Assembly (NCBI GenBank): GCA_009617715.1 | Contig: VTFK01000149.1 | Coordinates: forward strand, 1,798,001-1,862,000 | Length of the DNA stretch: 64,000 nucleotides | Direction of reading: 5' to 3' | DNA from: Plectrocnemia conspersa | Taxonomy: Eukaryota > Arthropoda > Insecta > Trichoptera > Polycentropodidae | Part shown: positions 38,721 through 50,099 of the stretch, piece after piece | Layout: the number at the start of each line of letters is the position of its first letter | Numbering within the stretch: position 1 is the stretch's first letter | Program-made: the position numbers and the translations under genes | Notes under the pieces: model-generated | Database searches by the model: none | Told to the model about the DNA's origin: nothing | What the model saw: only the letters and a program-made list of their open reading frames with translations

Positions 38721-39770
38721 TATACTTATGTACATATAGTACACCCGGTGTTTCGTAAGCTACTTATCCCATTGCGTAACGTTTGTATTGCGTCCAATGA
38801 TTGTATTAATTCGAATTGTAGCGATTGAGATCACATACAGTTGAATATTAGTAGTAGTATTTATACATATATATACATTAAACACATAATACAAGTGATG
38901 TCTATATTCAATATTAATACAAGACAGGACATAACTTTGCTTTTAAGAAAAATACAAACTAGCATTTTATGATCATTAGAAATGTAATATATGTAGTAAC
39001 TATTGTCGTCTTCATAAAATAAGCAAGAAGGTCAAATTTCGAATTATCCGTTTCTGTTAATGTATAGTTCATGTTTCAAACAATAATAAGTTATTAACCA
39101 ATCTTCATCGCATTCGGGTACTTCTAAAAATACTTCATACGCTGATCCTTTATTGTATTTTCTACGAGTACTAATAAAAATCAATAAGACAACTGTGTAC
39201 TAAAGCCTTTTGCTTCCTTCATTTTCATTCATTAACTATATTGTCGGAAAAAATATTTTTGAAAATATGGGCCGCAAATCTTTCTATTTTTGAAACAATA
39301 ATTCTAGAAAATCATCGTCTTTTGGATGATTCCTAATTTTTTATACTAGGGGCAGTGGTTACAAAACTATCATGGTCGATAAATTTAAATGTTTTCAAAT
39401 ATTCGTCAAATAACAGAAAAAAAATCTGATAATAAAAATAAATTTGAATTTGAATTTGCTTCATTGCTTTCCGAGCTACCGGTAATGCATTCCGTTGTTT
39501 CGACCAATGAAAAATAAGCATTCAAATATAAAACAAGATGGCTGACAGTAACGTGACAACAGTTTTAAATAATTGTTATTTATTAGTAAAATTTTGCTAC
39601 GCGACAGTAATTATCATTAATTCGTCAAGTGCGTTGTTCGATTTGACTGAATATAAGTAATCGGATTGCAAATTAACTAGGTATGTTATAACTATGAAAA
39701 TGAAATATATACATAATGTATGTAAGGATTATAAGAAAACATTAATTAAACTAGATAAACAATCTTCGTA

Positions 39771-39820
39771 ATGGAATCTTCAAATTTTGAATTCCCGTCG
39801 ACGGGCTCCGAGGCCGAAAA
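39771..39820 (+). pseudogene. Family Y first coding exon
   Basis: ATG opens MESSNFEFPSTGSEAE and is followed by a perfect GTGAGT donor at 39821. A second conserved block at 39981-40023 reads DDCDAVGYLAEEVW before diverging. Conservation of reading frame between two diverged copies suggests coding origin. I do not recognise the protein. Confidence 0.4.
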
Positions 39821-40780
39821 GTGAGTTTTTCTTTTTACAATACATTAAAATTATCATTGCGTCTCATTTAATACACATATTCGCTAAATTTGATTGAATA
39901 TAATTACTGGAACTATAAAAATAAATGTTAATAAAACGTATTTTTTTATCTATTGATATTTGTGAGGCTCTATCTTTCACGATGATTGTGATGCAGTCGG
40001 TTATTTAGCCGAAGAAGTTTGGTTCTATTTTTGCATAGTCATCTTATTGCTCGCTATAATTGCATTTTTAAATTAATTTTATATTTGTCCTAATATTTCA
40101 GTCATGGGATCTCGACTTTTTGATTTTTACGTTTTTTGTGCCATATAGTGATAATATTTAGGGTAGTGAGTATTTTGTTGTATATAAACAAAATAAATTA
40201 AAACCATTATTGCAGCGAAAAAAATTCACATAGATCGTTCCATTCTGAGCGATGACTCGCAATGTGTAGTTTCTTGGATGATTATAAATATGTGATTGCA
40301 TACCTGGAATATTCGATAGCCAAAATATCTATGAGTGGGTAATTTATAATTCCGATGTGGCAAAATATGTATCTATGTCATGGTTTTTTATCAATTTTTC
40401 TTCTGTGCAATCATTTCTCTTTCGGAACAGCCAAATTCAGGATATTCAGTTACATCAAACCTATATGGTATGTTCTTTATAAAAAGATAATACTTGCTGA
40501 GATGATTCACTTTTTGATTATATATACCAATTCTACGTTGTAGCCATATATGTCGTCAAATTGTTATATCATTGCTTCTGAAAAATTATTCATTCCATTA
40601 AACACATTATTACTACTAATATAATCCATAAATGAAATTTAAACGACAACTGAAATACAAAATTAACGGAAGTTACGGTAGAGGATTAAGCACATAGATT
40701 GGCATCGCTTCATCTTCTTCAAAGTTGTCGCAATACGTCATATTTTAAATGTTTGACATGCGTAAATGTTATTAGATTTT

Positions 40781-41113
40781 TCATTGGTTCTTTAACTGTA
40801 ATCGATACTATATAGTAGGTAAAATGTAACTTTCTGCTTACGCTAATATGAAATTTTTGATTATTACTATCATTGTAATATGTATAATTACCTTTGGTAT
40901 GTATATCTTTAATTGCCAAATCACTGCTGTTTGTCTTTTAATATTAGATCCTAGAAAGTCAATAGTAATTTTATTAGAATAGCCGTGATATATTATTCAT
41001 ATAACCAAACACTTACTGGCACACTCATCATTTAAAGTTTTGTATATATTGTCTGTAATTCCAAGTGCAACTCCATTTGAATCATCTTCAAATAACACTA
41101 TGTGAGAAAATTG
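40781..41113 (-). pseudogene. Antisense spliced reading frame in family Y copy 2
   Basis: On the minus strand, CAG then 41113-41017 reads QFSHIVLFEDDSNGVALGIT and continues to NDECA, ending at GTAAGT. A 66-base intron (41016-40951, ending TTTCTAG) leads to 40950-40892, which continues in phase (RSNIKRQTAVIWQLKIYIPK) to a GTAATT donor. An acceptor at GATTACAG gives a short final exon with stop at 40781. Phase is kept over both introns. No start exon is found and no family is recognised; it could be a gene fragment or part of a mobile element. Confidence 0.3.
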
Positions 41114-42050
41114 CTGTGATTATAACATTTGCTGTGACACACACTGTGTGACAGATGACAAGAGTTGCCATAAGTAAGCAAATTTAACATTTAAAGGAAG
41201 TCCCGGTTTTGCCGCGCTTGAGAACGAACTAAACAATTGATTTTATCGATTTTAATTGTATTAAAAATCATCAAGTTCTAAAAAAAATATTTTTAATTTA
41301 TAAAGGATTTTAAATATATTATAAATAATGTGGATTTGTATTAGCTTCTTCATACAGAAAAAAAAATGTGTAATTAAATTTTGGCGAAGGTTGGCAATTT
41401 AAAGTTATATTTTTTAGAGAATTTTTAAAATTTTCATTAAAAAATTCATTTTTATCAAAAAGGGGCAAAGTCATATATATCATCTTCCTTACATTCAATG
41501 TAACGAATTTTCAGTAAAACGATTTTTTTTCTTCGGTACCGTGAGCTTTGCTATACTGAGATTTCACTGTACAGTGTTTAGTTATATTATTATCTAGCTA
41601 AGTTTTAAACCTAATCTTAAATTAAATACAATATTTAGTTTTATCTTTTAATATCTAAGTTTCAAATCTAACTTTCAATAATATAAAATGTTTTCTTTTG
41701 GTTATATTTAGCTAAGTTGTAACCTATTTTCAAATGAATTGAAATTGTTAAATAGCTTTTTATAGATAGAATCATCATGACTATCATTGAAAATCTTAAA
41801 TATTAATATCTAATTTCAACCATTAAATTTAAAAATAGATTTTAAAAAATTGTTTTCACAAATTCAATGTTATCTGCTATTAAAACTTAGCGCATTATTT
41901 TTTTTAAATACAGAATAAATCTAAAGTTAAACAAAATTAAAAAAATATAATCTCTTTGTGCATTACCAGTAAAGCAACGAATAATATGAATGTATATGTT
42001 TACACATACGTACTGTATATTAAATATATAGGATATATATTCAATATATA

Positions 42051-42540
42051 GTAGAAGTGGCAGGACGATATATTTTACAATAAAATACTAATGAAAATGG
42101 TGAACGACTATGCTACTTAGTGGCAGCTAATAATTTAGTGATTAGCACGTGCTTCCTACATAAAACATACATAAAGGTACATGTAAAATACCAGATAGCA
42201 CACCATGTAAAAAAATAGATCATGTCCTTTTATCTTAAAGAAAAGCAAATTCTATAAACGGTGTCAAAACATACAAAGAAGCAAATGCCGATATAAACCA
42301 TTACTAGATACAAGTTAAATTCAAAGAAAAGACATCTATCATTTAACAAAAAAGTATGGCATAAGAGAAAAAAGTAGCGAACTGAAAAACTAAAAAATAG
42401 ATACAGGATCCTGAACTATCAAAAAAATAAAATAAAGACTAATCAGGATTAATGAAACAGAAAATATCAATACAATCTAAGAAAGAATTAAGAAAAGCAA
42501 CCAAGGAAAATAAAAACAATTCACAATCAATTTAACTTTT
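42051..42540 (+). pseudogene. RTE-type LINE fragment, AP endonuclease domain relic
   Basis: Translated blocks in order: NENGERLCYLVAANNLVIST, then FLHKTYIKVHVKY and KKIDHVLLS (expected form: HK.TW.SPDG..NQIDHVLI), then in another frame ANADINHY*IQVKFK (expected GADI.SDH.LV.VK). These are the last conserved motifs of the apurinic-type endonuclease of RTE/CR1-like non-LTR retrotransposons. Stops and a frameshift interrupt it. The reverse transcriptase is not present downstream. Confidence 0.7.
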
Positions 42541-42544
42541 TCTG

Positions 42545-44085
42545 CCACCCTGTATGCGTTTATATAATATATTCATGAATAGCAGATAAATTATACGAAG
42601 TCTAAGTAATTAATTAATTAAATTTATTTTATTCAATTAATAGCAATATACGTATAATGCGTATTAAGGTCAAGCGAAACAAATTGACCAATAATACCTG
42701 TTTTATGGATAAATATTTTTTACGAATATATTAGAAAATAAATACACCTGTCGTTTAATTTGCTTTTAAGATTGAAAAAGTTTTAGGCATGCAAACAAAT
42801 AATTGTACTATCGATTTAGTAATTTATAAATAAAACCCATGATTCGTGAAGTTTGGAGAAAATAAGAAAAAGTCAATAAACAAACCCATGACTCAGCCTT
42901 TTTTATATAATGTTATGTATTAAAATATAAAAAAATATCAGGCCATCTCAAGTGTTTATATGTTGTTATAAAACTTACTGCAAATCGAATTCCTTCCAGA
43001 TATTTTATTGCATTGAGATTAGATTTTATAATTGGATTATTTCTGGCGGTAAGAGTTTGAGGCTTGGCGATATTTTTACAACCCCATAAAAATGAAGGTA
43101 AATAAAAAATGTCTTATTATCGAACGCCTTTGAAAAAATCATTTTATTTCGATCATTAAAAAATAATGAAAAGCTTATAAATATTAGTTTATTTTAAATT
43201 TCATAATATTTAAATATAGTTTTATTCGTAGCTTCTTAAATAGTAACGTTTCATCTGCACGTACTGAGAATTTATGTACGTCTCAGATTTTCTCAATCGA
43301 AATTAGATATTTATCGAATTCCGGGAAATATTTAAAAATATCTTCTCGAGATTGGAAATTTTTACGTCAAATGAGAAACAAATGGACGGAAATTTTTTTT
43401 AAGAGTTCTCGCTTCGTATCTTTTTGTAATTTATTAGATTAATTTAATATAGATTTTTGTGAGTTCTTGACTATAAATTTAAGATAATTATTATTTACTA
43501 AAAAAAATATAATTAAAATTTTCATCGACTTAACCTTGATTCTTAAAAATGTAAATAATAAAATGTATTTTCCAAAGCTTATTAATTTAACAAAAAAATA
43601 TTTAACTCTTATAATTTATTTTATTTGTCATGATTAAATATATATTTTTTTATATATTTATCTTTAAGGTAAATATATTGCTTTTGAGAAAAAAAAGTTA
43701 AATAAAATAAATTTCCCATCATTATTATGATAATTTAAAAGTTAAAAAAGCTACAAAATAAAATCGATATTAACTGAAGCTACGATTTTTCACAGTAAAA
43801 TGAAAATATTTTACAGTGATTCATACTTATGAAAGTCCTAACAAATATGATATCTCTATTACTATGGAATATTATTATTAGATTAAACATATGACTACAT
43901 AATGTGATCGTGCATCTGAAGCACCAAAATTGATGTGCAGGCTCTTGTATATATTATCTAGTGACTCTAATGTATTATTTTTTTATATATGCATTAAATA
44001 TACTAGTGTTTATCACGCTTAATATAGGCATTTATCAGATTTTTTTAATCTGTGCTCAATACTCCAGGAACTTCCGAGATTTAAA
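42545..44085. other. AT-rich non-coding stretch
   Basis: Nothing recognisable beyond A/T-rich simple sequence. Confidence 0.5.
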
Positions 44086-44089
44086 ATTA

Positions 44090-44640
44090 TTTTTGTAAAA
44101 ATATCAAAAACTCAGCTTTAAGATTAACTTTCCTTTCGCGATCTCGATATGAATTTTCATCGTTGCTCGGGCGAGCTTTTTGGGTCGTGGGGGCGTTTTC
44201 CCTATTTCCCGGCCGGGGGTCCGTTTTCCTCTCCGGGGGCGCTTTGGGGTGAACGCTTAAGGATAAACAAATGTCCCAACCCATTGTATCGTCTGTAAGG
44301 CTTTGCGGGCTCCCCTGCCTGACACTGACCACCCCCAACGCGGGTCGGGATCCAGAACCATCACTTTATTTACGTTTATCACAATATCATTTACAACGAG
44401 AACGCTTTATTACGACGAGGGCCACATGGGACGCGCAACAAGATGCTAGCGTGAAAGCCTTTGACGGAAAATTTTCACAAAATAGCAAATTTATTGTACC
44501 TACTTTCTTTCATGATCCCAATCTGTTTAAAATCACTTGTATTTTATTTTTGTTTACTATCACGTATTTTATTCGTGACCATGACAACGCGGTCAACTAT
44601 TTAAACTGCATTACAAACAACATAGCGGTCCGCTGTTAAA
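44090..44640. other. GC-rich island 2
   Basis: A GC-rich core (44165-44360) with CCCGGCCGGGGG and CTCCGGGGGCGC grades into more ordinary sequence up to 44640. Open frames on both strands overlap it without clear protein similarity. It could be the untranslated end of a non-LTR element or an isolated CpG island. I cannot decide. Confidence 0.3.
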
Positions 44641-45519
44641 ACAGTGGTGTGCATAGAAACAAAAGAATACATTATTGTTTTGATTGTTTGCATCTTTTAC
44701 ATTTTAAATATATCACAAACGATTGATGGTGTTTGCCACATATTATAGATATATTAAATTGACAACACCACTGATTTTGTTAGGGTCCGTGTGACGTGGT
44801 TAAACAATCAACGTTTTATTGCAGTTTATATTAAAATTATAAATTATATATAATATAATATAAATACATTTAAATTTCTTAACCCAGTTTAGTGCTATGT
44901 TTTTTGATTTTTCTCGGTGTAAAGAAGAAAATATTTCTGAAATGAATCATCAACTTATTTCCATTTATGGCAAACACGTTATAAATAGTAAAAAAATAAT
45001 TTATTTAAGCATAAATAATTGAAAAAAGTAGTATAAAGAACTGAATAACTTTAATAAAAAAATTAGCACTTTCTTAGTTTTACAGTAATATTAGCAGAAT
45101 TTTTTGCTACCCTACTTTTAAGATTACTAGAAAACAATGAAATATCATAAAATTGTGTATGTATTATAGATATTTTTAAAATTATCCAAAAATAAAAATT
45201 CGTATATTTATTCGAATTTTTTTATTACAATTAATATATTAGCTAAGTAGCGAGTGTCGGTACGCCAAACTTACAAAAGTTAAACAGCTGCGTGAAACCC
45301 TTTTAAGATTAGAATTTTAGAACTTTTATCTGAATATTGAATTAATCCATTATTATTATCATTATCTTCTTTGGCTATTTTTGTGTAATTTTAAATGTAT
45401 ATGTTTTGACAAAATGTGATTTTTTTACGCTACAAAAATAATTATAAATATGTTTATATTGCCAACTCTGAAATCTTTATTACTTTTTCATGATATATTT
45501 AGACTTTAATTACATTATT

Positions 45520-45603
45520 TTTAACTCTCAAAAACGCGTGAGTGGACTGATCGCGAAGTTTCGCTATCACGCGAAATCGCGTGAGCGGACCGTAATGTGT
45601 TAA
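45520..45603. repeat. TTAA-bounded CGCG-rich motif, possible piggyBac-type end
   Basis: Between TTAA at 45520-45523 and TTAA at 45600-45603 lies a direct duplication of CGCGTGAGYGGAC with CGCGAAGTTTCG and CACGCGAAATCGCG between. The minus strand starts TTAACACATTACGGTCCGC. It contrasts sharply with surrounding AT-rich DNA. The assignment is tentative. Confidence 0.3.
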
Positions 45604-47859
45604 TTCATATGTATATCAATCTTTTAAGCAAGAAATCTTTCTAGTATCTGCGAAAGATCTACTAAATAAACAGTAAAATATGTTTGCTAGTTACAGTTCA
45701 CTTACATCGCTGACGATTGATGATTTTCTTAAAAGTATTTTATATTTATATGATTTTTTTAAAAATAAAGCAATTTTAAAGTTTTGCATTAGTATAGTTT
45801 TTTGAGCAAAATAAGTGAAAGTTAGATAGTTAAGATTTTTTATAGCAAATTTATCTTTGTAGTTCATAGTGATTTTTTTTATTATTTTTGCAATAGTTAG
45901 TATATTTTACGTTATTTTGTGTGTAATTAATATTTTATATTAATGCTTTATTTTTATTATTTTATTACCTTAAAATTTGGATTTTTGGATTTAAATTTAA
46001 AAAACGGTTTCGAAAGTCCTAATTGGGAATAAGTTGAAAAATAAATAAAGGGGTGTCCAAATTGTATGTAATCTTAATATTCATTTTATTTTACTAAACC
46101 AGTTTTATATATCAAAATATGCAATTGAGTTTTTTTTGTTAATTTAATTTAATTTAAAACTTAATATAAATATATTTTAAAATATATATATTTTTGTCAA
46201 GGAGTAAAGTTTATTCATGTAATTTTATTATAAGACGTTGACTTTTTGCATCATAGGATTCCTGGAAAACTCTGAAAGAAAATCGGTTTTATCACAAAAC
46301 TTTGAACAAAACCGATATAAGATTAAAATATATTAATAAAATATCTGATAAATATTCGAATGCGAAATTTCACGTTGATTTTATACAAATTATTATATCC
46401 CCCTCCCCTTATATGTATTGTGATTTTTTAATAATTTTAAATTTATAAAAATAATCACACTCACATTTTTATTTTCGTTTATAATTTAATTTAAAAGACA
46501 ATGATAGATAGTATACTTTTAAATTATTGAAAGCTATGAATTGTATTGCATTTTGGACTATATATAAATTATAATCGTAAGAGTAAAAAGCACAATATAT
46601 AATGTGTGCTATCACATAATTCAATCGTTATCAACATCAATTGATACAATTTTACATATAAATAGATTGAGTAAATATTTGTGAAAAAATGTGTTATCTC
46701 AGCTAAATTATGATGTAATCATAAAAGTGTTTTTTTTTAAATATATATTTACAATCAAAAGCCAAGGATAAAATAATATTTAAAACACATACTCCCCATT
46801 AATTTCTAAACAGCAACGATGCTAGTTTATAAGAATATATACCTGCGTACACTATGCACTATTCTCCCTTCAGATCTGGTATTGCATTATTTATTATATA
46901 TCTTGAAAGCTCGTCTGCGGGTTACTTCTTTAAAGTGACACCTGGTTATATTGTTCATTTATCACAATAGTTCTATTGAATTGATTTAATGCATTTTTAA
47001 TCCTAAAATATGACCTTTTGTTAGTTTTATAAAATACTCGTTCTGTGCTTGAAATTGCTTTGCTATTTAAAAACTGTGGAATGATATGGTGATGTAAATA
47101 TACATAAATAGATTGTTTTGCGTGTATTTTAAATTTATAAATATGTAAGTTTAGATTAGATGTGTCATGTCCAGGTTTTTCGCGTTATATAAACTCATAT
47201 AAATGCCAAATATAGTAATATAATAATAACCTTGATAACAAGAATTTTCTTATAAATATATATATTTTTCCTCCTACTTTAACATCTACCCAATTTAGAA
47301 GACGAGTCGTATGAATATTATATAAAACAAGTATATAATGTGAAGTTTAAAAGATGGCTTTATTTTAAACTACTTTATTTTTTATTATGGTTTAAAACAA
47401 TTTACCTTTAATTGGGTAGTTTTAGATAGAAACTATCAGTTTATAAATCGATCAGCTGCCGCAAATTCTCAGAATTAAAAGTGGTTAATAAAATTTTCTA
47501 CCGATGAACAGATAAAACAAAAGTAGTTTACTGAATTATGAAATTGCAGGACTTTTAGTTAAATAGTTATTTTTTGGATTATTTAATAGGAATATATTAT
47601 TCTAATAGCTTTGACATCAATTAAATGCAGAATATGAGGATGAAACTTTTTTCACTTACAAAGCCAAAAAAGCTATATATCAAATTATTTTGAGACAGGA
47701 AGAAAATCAATTTAAAAAATTATATATTTAAAAATGGATACACAGAATTTAATTTTTATATATACAGAATTAAAATTAAAAACATTAATAATATTGTTTT
47801 TAAAAAGCTAGAATTTATAATGGGATACATTAGGTAAAAAGTTAGAATTTAAAATAATA

Positions 47860-47901
47860 CATTGGCTTTGCAAAAATTGAATATTTTTTGCAAAGCCAAT
47901 G
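47860..47901. repeat. 16-bp perfect hairpin with an extra direct copy
   Basis: CATTGGCTTTGCAAAA (47860-47875) pairs with TTTTGCAAAGCCAATG (47886-47901). A further partial copy, TTTTTTGCAAAGTCAC, follows at about 47911-47926. Confidence 0.65.
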
Positions 47902-48157
47902 CAAAAAATATTTTTTGCAAAGTCACATATAAAATATCGAGGAACCTTGATTTTTTTTAAAAGAGGATAAAATAAAATATACAAGTGTTATTGAGGTGTA
48001 TTTTAAATATAGATAACATAGGTAAATCAACTAAAATAAAATAAAATGGTTTATTGTAAGTTTTAAATATTTAAAAAAATGTAAAAAAAATAATAATTTA
48101 GAATTACTTGTTTTTACTTGGCCATTATTTTATTCGTCAGATTATTGAACAGATTTA

Positions 48158-48253
48158 TTCGTCAGATTTGTGTAAAGTATATTTAGATATGTTAAATACT
48201 ACGGTTATTTGTATTTTTTAACACATCTATAATCTGAACATAAATCTGACGAA
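48158..48253. repeat. Foldback repeat with about 42-bp arms
   Basis: The left arm (48158-48199) begins TTCGTCAGATTT and ends GTTAAATAC; the right arm (48211-48253) is its imperfect complement. A third TTCGTCAGATT lies at about 48133-48143. Confidence 0.6.
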
Positions 48254-49479
48254 TTTTATTCAAGCTAAAAATATAGTGCAATGTATGGCGTGTAAAGAAG
48301 TAGAAAAATACTTATTTTTAAAAGGCAATATTTAAATTGAATTCTAAATTTAATGAATTGCAAAAATTGTTTTTTTTTTTAAATTAATTCTTAAATTGAT
48401 TCATAGTTATGTTGTGTTACTCGTAGCAAAAAAAATAGTCCTATAAATCTGAGCCAAGCTTATTAAAGATACAATGAAATCTACTGAAAAAAGTTTCACA
48501 ATGTACTACTTCCAAATTTTATTACAAAGTTTTAGATGAAAACAGTGAAGGCTCTCCAACTATAAGAGTTTCCAAATATTCGTTATTTTTAACTATTCAA
48601 AAATGAATGGTAAACGAAAATAATATAAAAAAGAATCGAAAAATACAGTCTGCATACGCACATTATGATATATTGTAAAAAAATCATTAAAAAGTATCAA
48701 GACTACTTATATTAATTTTAAAAATATTTTAAACTTTAAATCAGTATGTAGTTTCATTTTAATTATTCATGTTGCCGAAAAACTACAACATGGAATGCTC
48801 AAAAAATATAACCATTACAAATTACTTTAAACAGACTTAAAAAATATTTGTATTAATTTAAAGAGAGCAATATTAGCTTTGATAAAGTCAGCAGCTGCGC
48901 AATATTACCTTGGAAATATGAGTTTTTCTAGAATTTCTGCAATTACTGTGTTTTTCTCTTCATTATGTTACTTGTCGGCTATTAATAACTTTTTTTAAAT
49001 AACATAATGATAGTAAAATAAAATTTACAGAACATAAAAAAATCCCAATTCAACTGTAGATTCTGTAGCGATACACCGGGGGAAAAAATAAATAGCTGCC
49101 TTGTTAAATTACAAAAAATAATAGGGTTTGTCGGTTTTTGGCATTTTTATAAATAAAAAAGTTTACTACAAATATGAATTAATGCTTAACGAATAGTTGG
49201 ACAAATATTCGTTTACCAATTGGTTTAAAAACGGTCGAATATATTCAATATTCGACTATTCAAATATTCATATTAAAGTATCTACTCTCATATTGCTCAT
49301 ATTACCCAAAACTAATAATTCTTTAGTAGCACATGAACAAGGTTTTAATGGTTCTAGATCTTTAGATCTCCAGATTCAATATATTTTCTTTTTGTTTTTT
49401 CCCTTTAAATAGTTTTAAACCACTATCATTTTTTTATGATATATTATAGCAAATAACACAATTTTATAATATTTGAATT

Positions 49480-49989
49480 TTTTTCGATAGCTTTGTCAAT
49501 ATCGAGCCCCAACAACCCTGTGCTTTTGATATTACAGCGCAAAGGCGGCACGACCGATCGAAACCTGTAAGAGCCCGAAGCGCAATCAATAAAAATAGAG
49601 ACCGCGCGCACACACGAGGGGGTCGAGCGTAGACCTAGCGGAAGCAGAAGTACCGCGCGCAAATCCGGCAACCGCGCACGCCGAAAGCTCGAAAGCGCGA
49701 AAGCTCACGCGGCCGCGAAACTGCACGGCGCGCGTATTTGTAAACATACGCGGCGTCCCGTTCGCACGGGTCACGTGGCCGCCGCGCGATTGGTCCCCGC
49801 CGTCACGTGGGTACCAGCCTTCTCACCATTGGCCGGCGCGGGTGCAGCGGCTCACAGCTGCCGCTTTCGTTTGGCCGGCGGCGCCAGTAGCGCTGCGTGC
49901 GGCGCGCCGCGCTACACGCGTGTGATCGCCCAGTCGTCGCATCGCTCAGTCGGACCCCGAGCGCGCACACGGCGCGGACGCCTTCGCAG
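49480..49989 (+). promoter_or_regulatory. CpG-rich promoter with paired E-boxes and CCAAT boxes
   Basis: A GC- and CpG-rich block about 500 bases long in otherwise AT-rich DNA. It has two CACGTG E-boxes (49772-49777 and 49804-49809), each followed by an inverted CCAAT box (ATTGG at 49789-49793 and 49828-49832), then the arthropod initiator TCAGT at 49946-49950. No TATA box is seen. The layout suits a TATA-less, broadly used promoter firing to the right. Confidence 0.65.
49946..49989 (+). other. Candidate untranslated first exon (TSS to splice donor)
   Basis: From the TCAGT initiator the sequence runs 44 bases without ATG to CTTCGCAG followed by GTAAAC (donor at 49990). No coding exon on the plus strand follows within the window, so the gene body would lie more than 14 kb to the right. 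The exact start and the donor are inferred. Confidence 0.45.
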
Positions 49990-50099
49990 GTAAACAGACT
50001 TTTGTGTTTGTTCGCTTCGGGGTGCGCTTCCGGTTTGCGCCGTTTCAATTTCGCGCCACAGTGCGCCGAAAATGAGTGACCGTGACTATGAGTGTGTGT

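Larger units (their letters stand above)
39440..41860 (+). repeat. Family Y repeat, copy 2
   Basis: This is colinear with 4405-5760 in three blocks (39440-40070, about 40190-40235 and 41370-41860). It has an extra 1.14 kb (about 40236-41370) that copy 1 lacks and that carries an antisense spliced reading frame. The exon equivalent to 4734-4783 is at 39771-39820 and keeps its ATG. Confidence 0.6.
44650..49440. other. AT-rich non-coding region with small foldbacks
   Basis: No gene is supported. It holds a TTAA-bounded GC-rich motif (45520-45603), a hairpin (47860-47901) and a foldback (48158-48253). The rest is A/T-rich simple sequence. Confidence 0.5.
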
